From contig NZ_SCVD01000003.1 of the NCBI RefSeq assembly GCF_004297125.1, forward strand, positions 1 to 64,000: DNA of 64,000 nt, in the 5' to 3' direction. The DNA is from Phenylobacterium sp. Its GTDB lineage: Bacteria; Pseudomonadota; Alphaproteobacteria; Caulobacterales; Caulobacteraceae. This document shows, in pieces, positions 38,320 to 47,432 of this stretch (the first letter of the stretch is position 1; each line of letters begins with the position of its first letter). The notes beneath the pieces are model-generated. The model did no database searches and was not told the origin of the DNA. It saw only the letters and a program-made list of their open reading frames with translations. Both the position numbers and the translations under genes were made by a program.

Positions 38320-38345
38320 GGGACGGTTCTATGCCGAACCGTCCC
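38320..38345. terminator. Bidirectional hairpin between convergent genes
   Basis: GGGACGGTTC at 38320-38329 pairs perfectly with GAACCGTCCC at 38336-38345 across a six-base loop. It lies between the ends of the NTF2-like gene and the convergent SDR gene, so it could terminate both. No T-run is present on the + strand. Confidence 0.55.
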
Positions 38346-38373
38346 GCGAACCTTGCCCGGCTACCCCGCGCCC

Positions 38374-39126
38374 TCAGGCGGTCTCCGCGATGCGTTCGTT
38401 CTGCACGACGACGAACTCGCCGCTCTGGGTGTCGTCCTCGATCAGTCCAAGTACGGCGTCGGCGATATCTTCCGGCTGCAAGACCTTGATCTGCGCCAGC
38501 AGGGGCTCGAGCCAATCGGCGACCTTGTCGCCGCCGGTCTTGGCCAGGATCGGCGTGTTCGTCACCCCGGGGCAGACCGCGTTCACCCGGATGCCGTCGG
38601 TCTCGATCAGGGGGCCGCATGACCGGCTGAACATCAGCACGCCGGCCTTGGTCGCGGCGTAGGGCGCATCGGAAAGGTAGGGGTTGAGGCCGCCCGTCGA
38701 GGACGTGTTGATGATCACGCCTCCGCCGCCCTTGCGCTTCATCATCTGGATGGCGTGCCAGGTCGCTTCCAGGACCGCCGTGAAGTTGATGGCGATCAAC
38801 AGCTGGATGCGCTTCAGGGGGGTGTCCGGGAACGCCGGCGGTCCTGACAGGATGCCCGCGTTGTTGAACACGATGTCGAGGCCCCCGTCCTGTTCGGCGT
38901 CCCCGAACAGCTTGGCCAGGGCTTCGCTGTCCGTGACATCCACGACTCTTATGACGGCCTTGGTCCCCGCGCCTTCGACGAGTTGAGCGGTTTGCTTGAG
39001 GCCCGCTTCGTCGATGTCCACCAGGAGGATCTTGGCGGCGCCCTTTTCGGCCAGGGCGACGGCCGTCGCCCGCCCGATGCCCGCCGCCGCGCCTGAAACC
39101 AGCGCGCTGCGCCCGTGAATGTCCAT
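38374..39126 (-). CDS. SDR-family NAD(P)-dependent oxidoreductase
   Basis: The 250-residue classical SDR has a cofactor loop SGAAAGIGRATA (TGxxxGIG type), NNAG at about 92, catalytic Ser in INTSSTGG and YAATK carrying Tyr and Lys. It reversibly oxidises an alcohol, probably a ring or side-chain hydroxyl of the island's substrate. The ATG at 39126 is preceded by GGAGG. It is divergent from the TonB receptor with three operator-like sites between. Confidence 0.92.
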   Translation of the reverse strand: MDIHGRSALVSGAAAGIGRATAVALAEKGAAKILLVDIDEAGLKQTAQLVEGAGTKAVIRVVDVTDSEALAKLFGDAEQDGGLDIVFNNAGILSGPPAFPDTPLKRIQLLIAINFTAVLEATWHAIQMMKRKGGGGVIINTSSTGGLNPYLSDAPYAATKAGVLMFSRSCGPLIETDGIRVNAVCPGVTNTPILAKTGGDKVADWLEPLLAQIKVLQPEDIADAVLGLIEDDTQSGEFVVVQNERIAETA

Positions 39127-39215
39127 CGATTTCCTCCTTCGTCGCGGCGGCCGGTTTGACATCGCGCTCGGGGGCTCATTCAGGCTGAACGACCGTCGCG
39201 GGTCAACCACAAGAG

Positions 39216-39230
39216 TAGCATATGTGCTAA
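39216..39230. promoter_or_regulatory. Operator-like site C
   Basis: TAGCATATGTGCTAA is nearly a perfect palindrome (TAGCA-4-TGCTA) and matches the island motif in its outer halves. It lies 90 bases before the SDR start and could act on that gene. Confidence 0.5.
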
Positions 39231-39283
39231 TTTATGAGATCCAAAGCCTGTCGTGCCGGGAAGCCGGGGGGAGGATCACAATC

Positions 39284-39298
39284 TGCTACACGCTGCAA
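39284..39298. promoter_or_regulatory. Operator-like site D
   Basis: TGCTACACGCTGCAA matches the right half (ACACGnTGCAA) of the island motif. It is a weak copy between sites C and E and ends just before the TTGACA at 39304. Confidence 0.35.
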
Positions 39299-39330
39299 AA
39301 TGCTTGACAGCGGAGCCGCGACGCAGATTG

Positions 39331-39345
39331 TAGCACACGATACAC
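39331..39345. promoter_or_regulatory. Operator-like site E
   Basis: TAGCACACGATACAC matches the left half of the island motif. It lies 22 bases after a TTGACA at 39304-39309, where it could overlap the receptor promoter's -10 region. Receptor start is 99 bases further on. Confidence 0.45.
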
Positions 39346-39443
39346 TTTCAGGCGGCGTAGTTCGCTGGCAATCGTAGCGTCTGACGGGCGAAACGTCCCG
39401 CAGGCACGGCATCCGCCCCTAAAGGGGCAAGGGGAGGAAAACT

Positions 39444-41972
39444 GTGACTCGCATCCTGGCGATCTCTATCCGCACGGCCCTGCTTTGCGGCGGTAGCGTT
39501 GCAGGCCTGCTCGCTGCGACGCCCGCATTGGCGCAGGCCAGCGCGTCGACCGGCCTTCAGGTCGAGGAGGTGGTCGTCACGGCGCGTAAGCGCGAAGAGC
39601 GGTTGATCGACGTGCCCGTGGCCGCCAGTTCGCTCAATGCGGAGGGGGTCCAGCGTTACAATTCGACCGACCTGGCGACGGTCGCCGCCAATGTGCCGGG
39701 GGTCACCCTGTCGCGCGCCGGCGGCGGCGGCAACGGGGCGGCCTTCTCGATCCGCGGCGTCGGCAACCTGGCGTCGGACTACGGGAACGAGCAACCCGTC
39801 GCGATCAACATCGATGGCGTCCAGATCACCCGCGGCCGGATCGCCACGGTCGGACTGTTCGACATTCAACGGGTCGAAGTGCTGAAGGGGCCGCAAGCCC
39901 TGTTCTTCGGCAAGAACAGCCCGGCGGGCGTGGTCTCGGTGACGAGCCAGACCCCAGGGCGCGAATTCGAGGGCTATGTCCGGGCGGGATACGAGTTTCG
40001 GACCGAGACGCCCCAGATCGAGGGGGCCGTCACCGTTCCGATCTCCGACGTGCTGTCGATGCGGCTCGCGGGCCGCTGGAGCCACATGTACGGCGGATAC
40101 ATCTACAACGACGCCAGTCCGATCGCCGATCCCTTCGATCCCAACCCCGCGGCCGGGGGTGCGCGCAACCTGACCCTGCCTGGCGCGGACTATCGGAAGG
40201 GGCCCGGCACGCGCCAGAAGGTGGCGCGTTTCACCCTGGCCTACGAACCGACCGAGAACTTCAACGCGACCTTCAAGCTCCTGGGTTCCCGCGAATGGGA
40301 CCAGGGAGGGTCCGTGTACAACGAAGTGGTCCAATGCGGCCGACCGCCCAACCCGATCGCCCTCGGCGTGGCGGATCCGCAAGCCAACTGCGTCGCCGAC
40401 CGTCACAGGACCAACGGCGCGTCGCCGGCCGATATCACCAACAACTTCCTCTACGCGTTCGGCGACAAGGCGTCCCAGCAGACCGACAACATCGTCTCGA
40501 GCGTCCAGCTCAACTACGTGCGGGGCTCGATCGCCTTCACCTCGGTCACCGGCTTCTACTACAGCCTGAACAAGGCCTACGATAACTACGACGGGACAGT
40601 CTGGGCCCAGGCCACGGACGGGCAGCGCGACGAGCACCGCCAGTATTCACAGGAATTCCGGGCGGTCTCGAGCTTCGACGGCCCGTTCAACTTCTCCGTA
40701 GGCGGCCTCTACCAGTACGAACTCCGGGATTGGATGAACACCGACAAGATCGCGCCCCTGGGCCCGATCACGGCGGCGCAGGCGCCCCTGGTGGTCGCGC
40801 CCGGCGTCGACCCGTCAGGCTACGTCGGCAAGTACAATTCCGCCCTGTTCACGGCCCGCAACCTCGTCACGGTCTATTCGCTGTTCGCCCAGGCGCGCTG
40901 GCAGATCACGCCGGAGCTCGAACTCGCCGGCGGGGCCCGCTGGACGGAGGAGCACAAGAAGACGGACATCGGCTCGGTGATGAACCGCATCGCGTCCTTC
41001 TCGCCTGCGGGCTACCGCTACCATCCCGAGGTCGAGAACGACAATGTCTCGCCCGAAGTGACGCTGAGCTGGAAGCCTAAGGACGACCTCACAGTCTACG
41101 CGGCCTACAAGACGGGCTTCCTCTCGTCCGGGATCCAGAACCCCGGCAACGTCGTCAACTATCACGGCATCTGCCAGACCCGCGCTCCGACCAATGTGAT
41201 CGGATGCGAGAACGATCTGCTCACCTATGACGCCCAGAAGGTGAAGGGCTTCGAGGGCGGGTTTAAGGGCTTCCTCTTCGATCGCCGCCTGCTGCTGGAC
41301 TTCGCGGTCTACAGCTACAAGTTCAGCAATCTCCAGGTGACCACCTTCGACCCGACCACGCTGTCGTTCCTCATCCAGAACGCGGGCGGATCGAAGAGCA
41401 AGGGCGCCGAACTCCAGCTGCAGTACCGGGCCACCGAGCGCCTGCAGCTGCGCAGCTCGATCGCCTACACGGATCTGAAGTACACGACCTACTCGTCGGG
41501 CCCCTGCCCGCAGGGGAGCCCGATCCTCGCCACGGTCCCCACCGCGCAACGCCAGGAATACCTCTGCTACGCCATCCCCGGGACAACCTCGGGCGAGCAG
41601 TATCTGAGCGGCACCCGCTACGGAGGCGCTCCGCTGCAGGCGAACCTGGGCGCCACCTATAGCCAGACCCTCACCAATGGCTGGGAGCTCGACGCCACCG
41701 CGGACTGGTATTTCTACAGCCGGGCGCCGCGGCGGATCCGCTACGCCCTGGGCGGCGACGCCCACTCCGTGTTCAACGCCTCGGTCCGGGTCACCTCGCC
41801 GGACAAGCTTTGGGAGGCGGCGCTCATCGGGACAAACCTGGCGAATGACATCTGGTTCCCCGTGCCGACCACCGAGAAGCCTTTCGGCCTGTTCACGGCG
41901 ACCTCCGGCGACCTGCAATCGGTCCTGCAGCCGCCGCGCCAGGTCACCTTGCAGCTGACGCGTCGGTTCTAA
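39444..41972 (+). CDS. TonB-dependent outer-membrane receptor
   Basis: The 842-residue protein starts at GTG 39444, preceded by GGGAGG. It has a signal peptide ending TPALAQA, then a TonB-box/plug beginning VEEVVVTARKREERLIDVPVAASSL. The plug includes FSIRGVG and VEVLKGPQALFFGKNSPAGVVSV, followed by a large beta-barrel ending in Phe (QVTLQLTRRF). Receptors of this subgroup are common in sphingomonads and Caulobacterales next to catabolic genes and import large or hydrophobic substrates with TonB energy. It shares the transcript direction with the SDR at 42014. Confidence 0.95.
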   Translation: MTRILAISIRTALLCGGSVAGLLAATPALAQASASTGLQVEEVVVTARKREERLIDVPVAASSLNAEGVQRYNSTDLATVAANVPGVTLSRAGGGGNGAAFSIRGVGNLASDYGNEQPVAINIDGVQITRGRIATVGLFDIQRVEVLKGPQALFFGKNSPAGVVSVTSQTPGREFEGYVRAGYEFRTETPQIEGAVTVPISDVLSMRLAGRWSHMYGGYIYNDASPIADPFDPNPAAGGARNLTLPGADYRKGPGTRQKVARFTLAYEPTENFNATFKLLGSREWDQGGSVYNEVVQCGRPPNPIALGVADPQANCVADRHRTNGASPADITNNFLYAFGDKASQQTDNIVSSVQLNYVRGSIAFTSVTGFYYSLNKAYDNYDGTVWAQATDGQRDEHRQYSQEFRAVSSFDGPFNFSVGGLYQYELRDWMNTDKIAPLGPITAAQAPLVVAPGVDPSGYVGKYNSALFTARNLVTVYSLFAQARWQITPELELAGGARWTEEHKKTDIGSVMNRIASFSPAGYRYHPEVENDNVSPEVTLSWKPKDDLTVYAAYKTGFLSSGIQNPGNVVNYHGICQTRAPTNVIGCENDLLTYDAQKVKGFEGGFKGFLFDRRLLLDFAVYSYKFSNLQVTTFDPTTLSFLIQNAGGSKSKGAELQLQYRATERLQLRSSIAYTDLKYTTYSSGPCPQGSPILATVPTAQRQEYLCYAIPGTTSGEQYLSGTRYGGAPLQANLGATYSQTLTNGWELDATADWYFYSRAPRRIRYALGGDAHSVFNASVRVTSPDKLWEAALIGTNLANDIWFPVPTTEKPFGLFTATSGDLQSVLQPPRQVTLQLTRRF

Positions 41973-42013
41973 GGGGCGAGGCTGCCGCCGCAGTGAGGGA
42001 GTCGAGGGACAGT

Positions 42014-42763
42014 ATGTCTATGCTCGAAGGCAAGACGGCGGTCGTCACCGGCGGCAGCAGCGGCATCGGCCTCGCCATCGCCCAGGCGTTGGCGCAGGAA
42101 GGGGCGAGGGTCGCGGTGGTGGGCCGGCGGGAGGCGGTGGTCCACGCCGCCGCCGCCGCGGTGGGCGCCGGCGCGATCGGCATCCCCGCGGACGTCACGC
42201 GAATGACCGACCTGGAGCGCGCCTTCGGGGAGGTCGGCAAGCAGTTCGGCGGGCTGGACATCCTCGTCTGCAGCGCCGGGTCCACGGGCGGGGGCCCGCT
42301 GGACAGCTGCACGGAGGAGGCCTTCGACGCCCTAATGGACCTCAACGTGAAGAGCGTGTTCTTCACGGCCCAGAAGGCGCTGCCGCTTCTGCGGGAGGGC
42401 GCCTCCGTGATCGTCATCGGCTCGGTGGCCGACACGATCGTCCTGCCGGGCGGCGGCGTCTATTCCGCGAGCAAGGCGGCGCTGCGCGCCTTCGTCCGGA
42501 CCTGGGCCAGCGATCTCGCGCCCCGCGGGGTGCGGGTCAACCTCCTGTCGCCGGGGGTGACCGAGACACCGCTTCTGGAGCGGCTTCAGTCGACGCCGGA
42601 GTCCGTTCAGGGCTTCGACCACCTGATGGCGCAACGCACGGCCCTGAAGCGCCGGGGGAGGGCGGAGGAGGTGGCCGCCGTGGCGGCGTTCCTCGCGTCC
42701 GACCGCGCCTCCTACATGACTGGCGGGGTGCTCTACGCGGACGGCGGCATGCACAACTGGTGA
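42014..42763 (+). CDS. SDR-family oxidoreductase
   Basis: The 249-residue classical SDR has VTGGSSGIGLAIA, a Ser in VIVIGSVAD and YSASK. The Asn-Ala-Gly motif is CSAG, a slight deviation. It is strongly similar to the partial SDR at 63563 (shared TEEAFDxLMDLN and SVFFTAQxALPLLR), so the island carries two paralogs. The ATG at 42014 follows GAGGGAC; an alternative ATG is 6 bases on. It probably oxidises a substrate hydroxyl after uptake by the receptor. Confidence 0.92.
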   Translation: MSMLEGKTAVVTGGSSGIGLAIAQALAQEGARVAVVGRREAVVHAAAAAVGAGAIGIPADVTRMTDLERAFGEVGKQFGGLDILVCSAGSTGGGPLDSCTEEAFDALMDLNVKSVFFTAQKALPLLREGASVIVIGSVADTIVLPGGGVYSASKAALRAFVRTWASDLAPRGVRVNLLSPGVTETPLLERLQSTPESVQGFDHLMAQRTALKRRGRAEEVAAVAAFLASDRASYMTGGVLYADGGMHNW

Positions 42764-42800
42764 GGGCGGCGGCCGGCGCCGCTCGCCCCTGACGCCGTCC

Positions 42801-43307
42801 TCAAGCCGGGGCGGCGTTCCGCGCCTGCCACCTCTGCTGGGAGATCCCGAAGAGCTTGGCCCGGTCGCCCATTTCCCAGGTCACCGTGAGCTTGCAGGCG
42901 TGGATGCGCCAGCCGTCGGAGCCCCTGCGGAGCCGGTTCGTGTAGTAGCCGCCGATCTTGTGCATGAGGCGCTCGCCCGCATCCACGGCATGGTGATGGG
43001 CGATCATGTACGAGACGCAGGTCGCCCGATCCCCGTCGATCTCGTGGACGTGATTGCTGCTGATGTGCTGCGTTGCGTCGAAGCCGGAGAGGCCGGCCGC
43101 GACGCCGGCGACCCACTCGTCAGCGTCGGAGGATCGGACTTCGCCGCCGCTCCAGCTCGTGAAATCCAGCTCGACCTGATCCGTGAAGCAAGAGCGGAAC
43201 AGCGGCCAGTCGCGGCGATCGATGCCGGTGGCGTAGCGAAGGACGACGTCGCTGATCTCCGCGCGGGCGAGGAGGGTTTCAAGGTCGAGCGGGGCGCGTG
43301 CGGACAT
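42801..43307 (-). CDS. NTF2/SnoaL-like protein 2
   Basis: The 168-residue protein has the SnoaL_4 pattern LLARAEISDVVLRYATGIDRRDWPLFRSCFTDQVELDF and a His-rich stretch SYMIAHHHAV. The fold includes dehydratases and ketosteroid-isomerase relatives; the exact reaction is unknown. ATG 43307 is preceded by CGGAGG. It is divergent from the P450 gene with operator-like sites F and G in the 215-base gap. Confidence 0.85.
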   Translation of the reverse strand: MSARAPLDLETLLARAEISDVVLRYATGIDRRDWPLFRSCFTDQVELDFTSWSGGEVRSSDADEWVAGVAAGLSGFDATQHISSNHVHEIDGDRATCVSYMIAHHHAVDAGERLMHKIGGYYTNRLRRGSDGWRIHACKLTVTWEMGDRAKLFGISQQRWQARNAAPA

Positions 43308-43361
43308 TCGGGTTCCTCCGGCTTCTAGGGGCGCTTGGGCCATTCGCCATTGAAACAAAAA

Positions 43362-43376
43362 TAGCACGTGCTGCAA
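43362..43376. promoter_or_regulatory. Operator-like site F
   Basis: TAGCACGTGCTGCAA contains the perfect palindrome AGCACGTGCT and is the closest relative of site B (one base different). It lies 55 bases before the NTF2-like gene on the opposite strand and 20 bases from site G. Confidence 0.6.
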
Positions 43377-43396
43377 GCTTAAAGCAGGCTTAGACA

Positions 43397-43416
43397 TTGA
43401 CACGTGTGATAGTTTT
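43397..43416 (+). promoter_or_regulatory. Operator-like site G (before P450)
   Basis: TTGACACGTGTGATAGTTTT is almost the same as site A (31498) and again includes a TTGACA -35-like element. It is about 107 bases before the P450 start. The same GTGATAGTTTT tail recurs on the minus strand at site J. Confidence 0.6.
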
Positions 43417-43522
43417 TAGTTCTGTCAGCGACGGAGTTCCGGCCCGTCCGGGCCCTCGGATTCAACTCGCCAGGCTGCGGCAGGGTGCGCCGTGGTCGAT
43501 AGAGCACGCAGAGGAACGCGAC

Positions 43523-44749
43523 ATGGAAGACCTGAAGACCTGTCCCGTCGAGGGCGTGAGGGAGCTGGATTTCAATTCCGAGGAATTTGCCCGGAACTAC
43601 AAGAGCATCTACCGCGAGCTCCACGAGAGCGGTTGCCCCTACGCCCATTCGACGGACGGAGATTTCTTCGCCCTGGCGGCCCACAAGGACATCGTCGAAG
43701 CCTGCGTGAAGTCGCAGCAGTGGAGCAGCAAGTACGGGCCGGGTCTGCAGTATCAGTCGCCGGAGACGCCGGGCGTGCTGGTCAGCGTCGATCCGCCGGA
43801 GCACACCTTCGAGGCCAAGCTGGTCGGGAAGGCGTTCAGCAAGGCCTACTTCGAATCCTTCATCCCGGGAATCCGCGCGTACCTGAACGAACGGATCGAC
43901 GCCGTCTTCGCCAAGGGCGGCTGCGACATCCACAAGGAGATCTCCGAGCCGCTGCCGCTCTGGGTGATCTTCAAGATGTTCGGCAAGGAGATCGACGCCG
44001 ACTTCATGACCAGCTTCCGCGAGGGCTTCGTCGTCGGCGTCGGCCAGATGCTGCGCCGCGAGGCGCCCGCGGTGCGCACGAACGAGTCCACCCACTTCCT
44101 GGCGGACCACCTTGCGGAAACCCGGCGCAGGCTCGCAAGCGGCGAGGCCAAGCCGGACGACAACCTGCTCACCAAGTTCATCACCACCGAACTCGATGGG
44201 CGGCGGCTGACGGACGAGAAGATCCTCGGCTTCTGCAGCTTCCTCCTGACCGCCGGCAGCGGCACCACGACGATCATGCTGTCGAACCTGCTCCACAGGC
44301 TTCTGCAGGCGCCGGAGCTGTTCGAGCGCGTGAAGGCCGACCGCGACCTCATCCCGGTGGCCATCGAGGAATGCCTGCGGGTGGACGCCCCGGTCCACGG
44401 CCTTTTCCGGACCAACAACGAGGCGACCGAGATCGGTCCGCTGAAGCTGAAGCCGGACACGAAGGTGATGATGCTGTGGAGCGCGGGCAGCCTCGATCCG
44501 AACGTGTTCCCCGAGCCGCAGAAGTTCGACCTGGATCGCGAGATGTCGGAGATCCGCAAGCATCTCGCGTTCGGCTACGGCATCCATATCTGCCGCGGCG
44601 CGCCGCTGTCGCGCATCGAGGGAGGGCTCTTCCTCGAGGTGCTCATGGACCGTCTTCCGAACCTGCGCCTGGACGGCGAACCCACCCCCGAGACCCGGAT
44701 CCCGGTCCTGCAGGGCATCCGGGCGCTTCCGGTGGCTTGGGACGTCTGA
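43523..44749 (+). CDS. Cytochrome P450
   Basis: The 408-residue soluble bacterial P450 has the I-helix oxygen-binding motif as LTAGSGTTT and a heme-ligand loop FGYGIHICRGAPLSR with Cys357. It would hydroxylate an island substrate using electrons from a ferredoxin and reductase, neither of which is in the window. ATG 43523 is preceded by GAGG. It is followed by a flavin oxidoreductase and an MFS symporter in the same direction. Confidence 0.95.
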   Translation: MEDLKTCPVEGVRELDFNSEEFARNYKSIYRELHESGCPYAHSTDGDFFALAAHKDIVEACVKSQQWSSKYGPGLQYQSPETPGVLVSVDPPEHTFEAKLVGKAFSKAYFESFIPGIRAYLNERIDAVFAKGGCDIHKEISEPLPLWVIFKMFGKEIDADFMTSFREGFVVGVGQMLRREAPAVRTNESTHFLADHLAETRRRLASGEAKPDDNLLTKFITTELDGRRLTDEKILGFCSFLLTAGSGTTTIMLSNLLHRLLQAPELFERVKADRDLIPVAIEECLRVDAPVHGLFRTNNEATEIGPLKLKPDTKVMMLWSAGSLDPNVFPEPQKFDLDREMSEIRKHLAFGYGIHICRGAPLSRIEGGLFLEVLMDRLPNLRLDGEPTPETRIPVLQGIRALPVAWDV

Positions 44750-44797
44750 CCACGCACGGACGCCGGATCGGCAAAGGCACTGAGGGAGAACGCCGGG

Positions 44798-45952
44798 ATG
44801 AACGGCATCGGATCGCTTGCACGGCCTCCCGTGGAGGAGCTCTTCAAGCCGCTGCAGGTCGGCCGCATCCAGGTCCGGAACCGCCTGGCCTTCGCGCCCT
44901 GCACACGGCAGCGCTCCGACCTCGACGGGACGCCGAACGATCTCAACGTCGAATACTATCGTCAGCGGAGCGGGGCGGGCCTCATCGTCAGCGAGGGCAT
45001 CTACCCGGACGACATGGGCAAGGGCTATCTGTTCAGCCCGGGCCTCTGCACGGAGTCGCACGTCCTGGGTTGGCGGCGCGTCACCGACGCGGTGCATGCC
45101 GAGGGCGGCGCGATCTTCGCCCAGATCATGCATGTCGGGCGGCTCAGCGATCCGCTGATGTTGCCCGGCGGCGCCACGCCAATCTCCGCCTCGGCCGTTC
45201 GACCCGACCCGACGGCGCGCCACTACACGGTAAGCTGCCCGCGCCCGAAACGGCCGTACCCGACGCCCCGCGCACTCGGCGCCCGCGAAGTCTACGACGT
45301 GATCGACCACTACAAGCGCTGCGCCCAGATGGCGGATCGCGCGGGCTTCGACGGCGTGGAGATCCATGCCGCGAGCGGCTATCTGCCCATGCAGTTCCTC
45401 ACGCCGAACACCAATCAGCGGGATGACGAATTCGGCGGCAGCATCGAGAAGCGGGCGAGTTTCCTGCTCGCCTGTGTCGACGCCATGTCGGAGGTCAAGG
45501 GGCCCGGCTTCGTCGCCGTGAAGGTGAGCCCCGGCTGGACCTTTCACGACGTGTTCGACGACGATCCCGTCGGCACGTACACCCATGTGGGTCGCGAGCT
45601 TTCCAAGCGGCAGATCGCCTATCTTCAGGTGGGCAATTTTGGCATCCAGTGGGACGTCTTCGGGACGATGCGGGCCGCGTTCGACGGGCCGCTCATGGCG
45701 GTCGTCGGCTTCACGCGGGCGCGCGGCGCGCAAGCCGTGGCCAGCGGCGCCGCAGATCTCATCGGCTTCGGCCAGGGCTACATGGCCAATCCGGACCTCG
45801 AACGCCGCTACGAGAACGGCTGGCCCCTCGAGCGGCCCAGGCTGGAAGCCTACTACACGCAGGGCGCGGAGGGTTACACCGACTACCCGCGCTACGAGGA
45901 CAGCCCCCTGGAAGGCGTCGTGCCGGTCGACGAGTACCCGACCCCGTTCTGA
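44798..45952 (+). CDS. Old-yellow-enzyme-like NADH:flavin oxidoreductase (single domain)
   Basis: The 384-residue OYE-type TIM barrel starts FKPLQVGRIQVRNRLAFAPCTRQRS. The active-site segment reads VEIHAASGYLPMQFLTP: the second catalytic His/Asn of HxxH or HxxN is Ser, so the usual substrate-carbonyl clamp is altered. GGSIEKRASF and FGQGYMANPDLERR complete the family pattern. No Fe-S or FAD domain is present, unlike the two larger copies. It probably reduces an activated C=C bond, possibly with atypical substrate binding. Confidence 0.9.
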   Translation: MNGIGSLARPPVEELFKPLQVGRIQVRNRLAFAPCTRQRSDLDGTPNDLNVEYYRQRSGAGLIVSEGIYPDDMGKGYLFSPGLCTESHVLGWRRVTDAVHAEGGAIFAQIMHVGRLSDPLMLPGGATPISASAVRPDPTARHYTVSCPRPKRPYPTPRALGAREVYDVIDHYKRCAQMADRAGFDGVEIHAASGYLPMQFLTPNTNQRDDEFGGSIEKRASFLLACVDAMSEVKGPGFVAVKVSPGWTFHDVFDDDPVGTYTHVGRELSKRQIAYLQVGNFGIQWDVFGTMRAAFDGPLMAVVGFTRARGAQAVASGAADLIGFGQGYMANPDLERRYENGWPLERPRLEAYYTQGAEGYTDYPRYEDSPLEGVVPVDEYPTPF

Positions 45953-46002
45953 GAGCCCTGTAAAGCCATAGGCGCCTCAAGAGCGCCCGGGAGGAATGAC
46001 GA

Positions 46003-47427
46003 ATGTCGACCGCGAGCCCCGCCGGACGTGCTCTGACACTGCCGCGCGTCCTGCTCTTTTCGGCGGCCGGCATGCCCGTCGCGGCCATCGCCACGGCGAT
46101 CGCCATCTACCTGCCACGTCACTTCGCAAGCCATGTCGGCATCAGCCTGGCGGCGGTCGGCGGAGCGTTCGCCATCGTGCGGCTGCTCGACATCTCGGTC
46201 GACCTCCTCCTTGGCCTGGCCATGGACCGCACGCGCACGGTGCTCGGACGCTACCGCGCGTGGATGCTCGCCGGCATCCCCATCGTGTTGCTGGCCGTCT
46301 ACATGCTGTTCGTGGATCCTGCCGGCGTCACCATGGTGACTCTGATCGTTTGGCTCCTGGTCCTCTACCTGGGCATGTCCACGCTGCAGCTCGCGCACGC
46401 CGCCTGGGCCGCCACGATCGCGCCGAGCTACCACGAGCGATCCCGCCTGTTCGGCCTGATGGCGGCCTTGGGGATCGCGGGGTCGCTCTCGGTCTTCCTG
46501 GCGCCCGTCGCGCTGGAAGCGGCGGGCCGCTCCGACGCCGAGGCCGTGAGCACGATGGGGTGGATGATCATCTTCGCCACCCCGATAACCGTCGGCCTGA
46601 TGGCGGTCAGCATCCCCGAACGTATCCGACCGAACCTGGAGGCGCGACACTTCCGGCTGCGCGACTACTGGGACCTGGTGTCCAGGCCCAGCATGCTTCG
46701 GATCATCGTCGCGGACTTCTGCCTGTCCCTGGGACCCGGCTGGCTGAGCGCGACGGTGCTCTTCTTCCTGATCGATGCGCGCGGCTTCTCCCTGGCCCAG
46801 GCCAACATCCTGCTGGCCCTGTCGATCTCGGCCGGCTTTGCAGGCGCCCCGCTGGTCAGCCGGCTGGCCGTGCGTTGGTCCAAGCATCGGGCGCTGATGG
46901 TCGCGGCGGTGGGCTATGCCGTCACCCTCTGCGCGATCGTCGTGTCGCCCAGGGGCGCCATGCCGCAGGCCATCGTGGTGATGTTCATGATGGGCTTCTT
47001 CAACGCCGCGTTTTCCGCGCTTCTGAGGGCCATGACGGCCGACGTCAGCGACGAGCTGCGGCTCGAACAGGGGCAGGAACGCGCGGGCCTGCTCTATGCG
47101 ATCACCACGCTCACCACCAAGGCCGCGGGGGCGTTCTCGATCTTCCTGACCTTCACCGTTCTCGACCGCATCGGCTACGACGCGAAGGCCGGCAGCCTGA
47201 ACGACGCGGCGGCCTTGCGCGGGCTCGAGATCGCCTCGATCGCCGGGCCTGTGGGCTTCGTGATGCTGGGGGCCTTCTGCTGCCTCGGCTATCGCCTGAC
47301 CGCCGAGCGACACGCCGAGATCAAGCAGGCCCTCGACGCGCGGGAGGCCGCCTATGTGGAAGCCCCGATCCTCCAGACCATGACCGCGGAGGTCCATGCG
47401 GTGGAGCCCGGCGCCAGCAAGCCCTGA
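46003..47427 (+). CDS. MFS symporter (GPH-like)
   Basis: The 474-residue inner-membrane protein has about 12 helices. The pattern FDIS-type DISVDLLLGLAMDRTRTVLGRYRAWMLAG matches the glycoside-pentoside-hexuronide:cation symporter family (DPxxGxxxDRTxxxxGRxRPW). In catabolic islands such proteins often bring terpenoid- or steroid-like acids across the inner membrane. It follows the OYE by 50 bases and is convergent with the TetR gene. Confidence 0.88.
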   Translation: MSTASPAGRALTLPRVLLFSAAGMPVAAIATAIAIYLPRHFASHVGISLAAVGGAFAIVRLLDISVDLLLGLAMDRTRTVLGRYRAWMLAGIPIVLLAVYMLFVDPAGVTMVTLIVWLLVLYLGMSTLQLAHAAWAATIAPSYHERSRLFGLMAALGIAGSLSVFLAPVALEAAGRSDAEAVSTMGWMIIFATPITVGLMAVSIPERIRPNLEARHFRLRDYWDLVSRPSMLRIIVADFCLSLGPGWLSATVLFFLIDARGFSLAQANILLALSISAGFAGAPLVSRLAVRWSKHRALMVAAVGYAVTLCAIVVSPRGAMPQAIVVMFMMGFFNAAFSALLRAMTADVSDELRLEQGQERAGLLYAITTLTTKAAGAFSIFLTFTVLDRIGYDAKAGSLNDAAALRGLEIASIAGPVGFVMLGAFCCLGYRLTAERHAEIKQALDAREAAYVEAPILQTMTAEVHAVEPGASKP

Positions 47428-47432
47428 GGCGG

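Larger units (their letters stand above)
39127..39443. other. 317-base divergent control region (SDR / TonB receptor)
   Basis: This AT-richer gap holds three operator-like sites (39216, 39284 and 39331) and a TTGACA at 39304-39309. No gene is supported here. It must contain promoters for both the SDR gene and the receptor operon and is the densest cluster of the island motif. Confidence 0.55.

Noticed and set aside
39304..39332. Complete sigma-70 promoter before the TonB receptor
   Set aside because: TTGACA is present but no acceptable -10 follows at 16-18 bases, so I list only the operator-like sites.
42764..42800. Terminator between the convergent SDR and NTF2-like genes
   Set aside because: GGGCGGCGG and CCGCTCGCCC could pair only with a bulge and no T-run follows; too weak to list.
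43379..45733. 784-codon antisense frame opposite P450 and OYE genes
   Set aside because: Shadow of two well-supported genes and crosses their promoter region.
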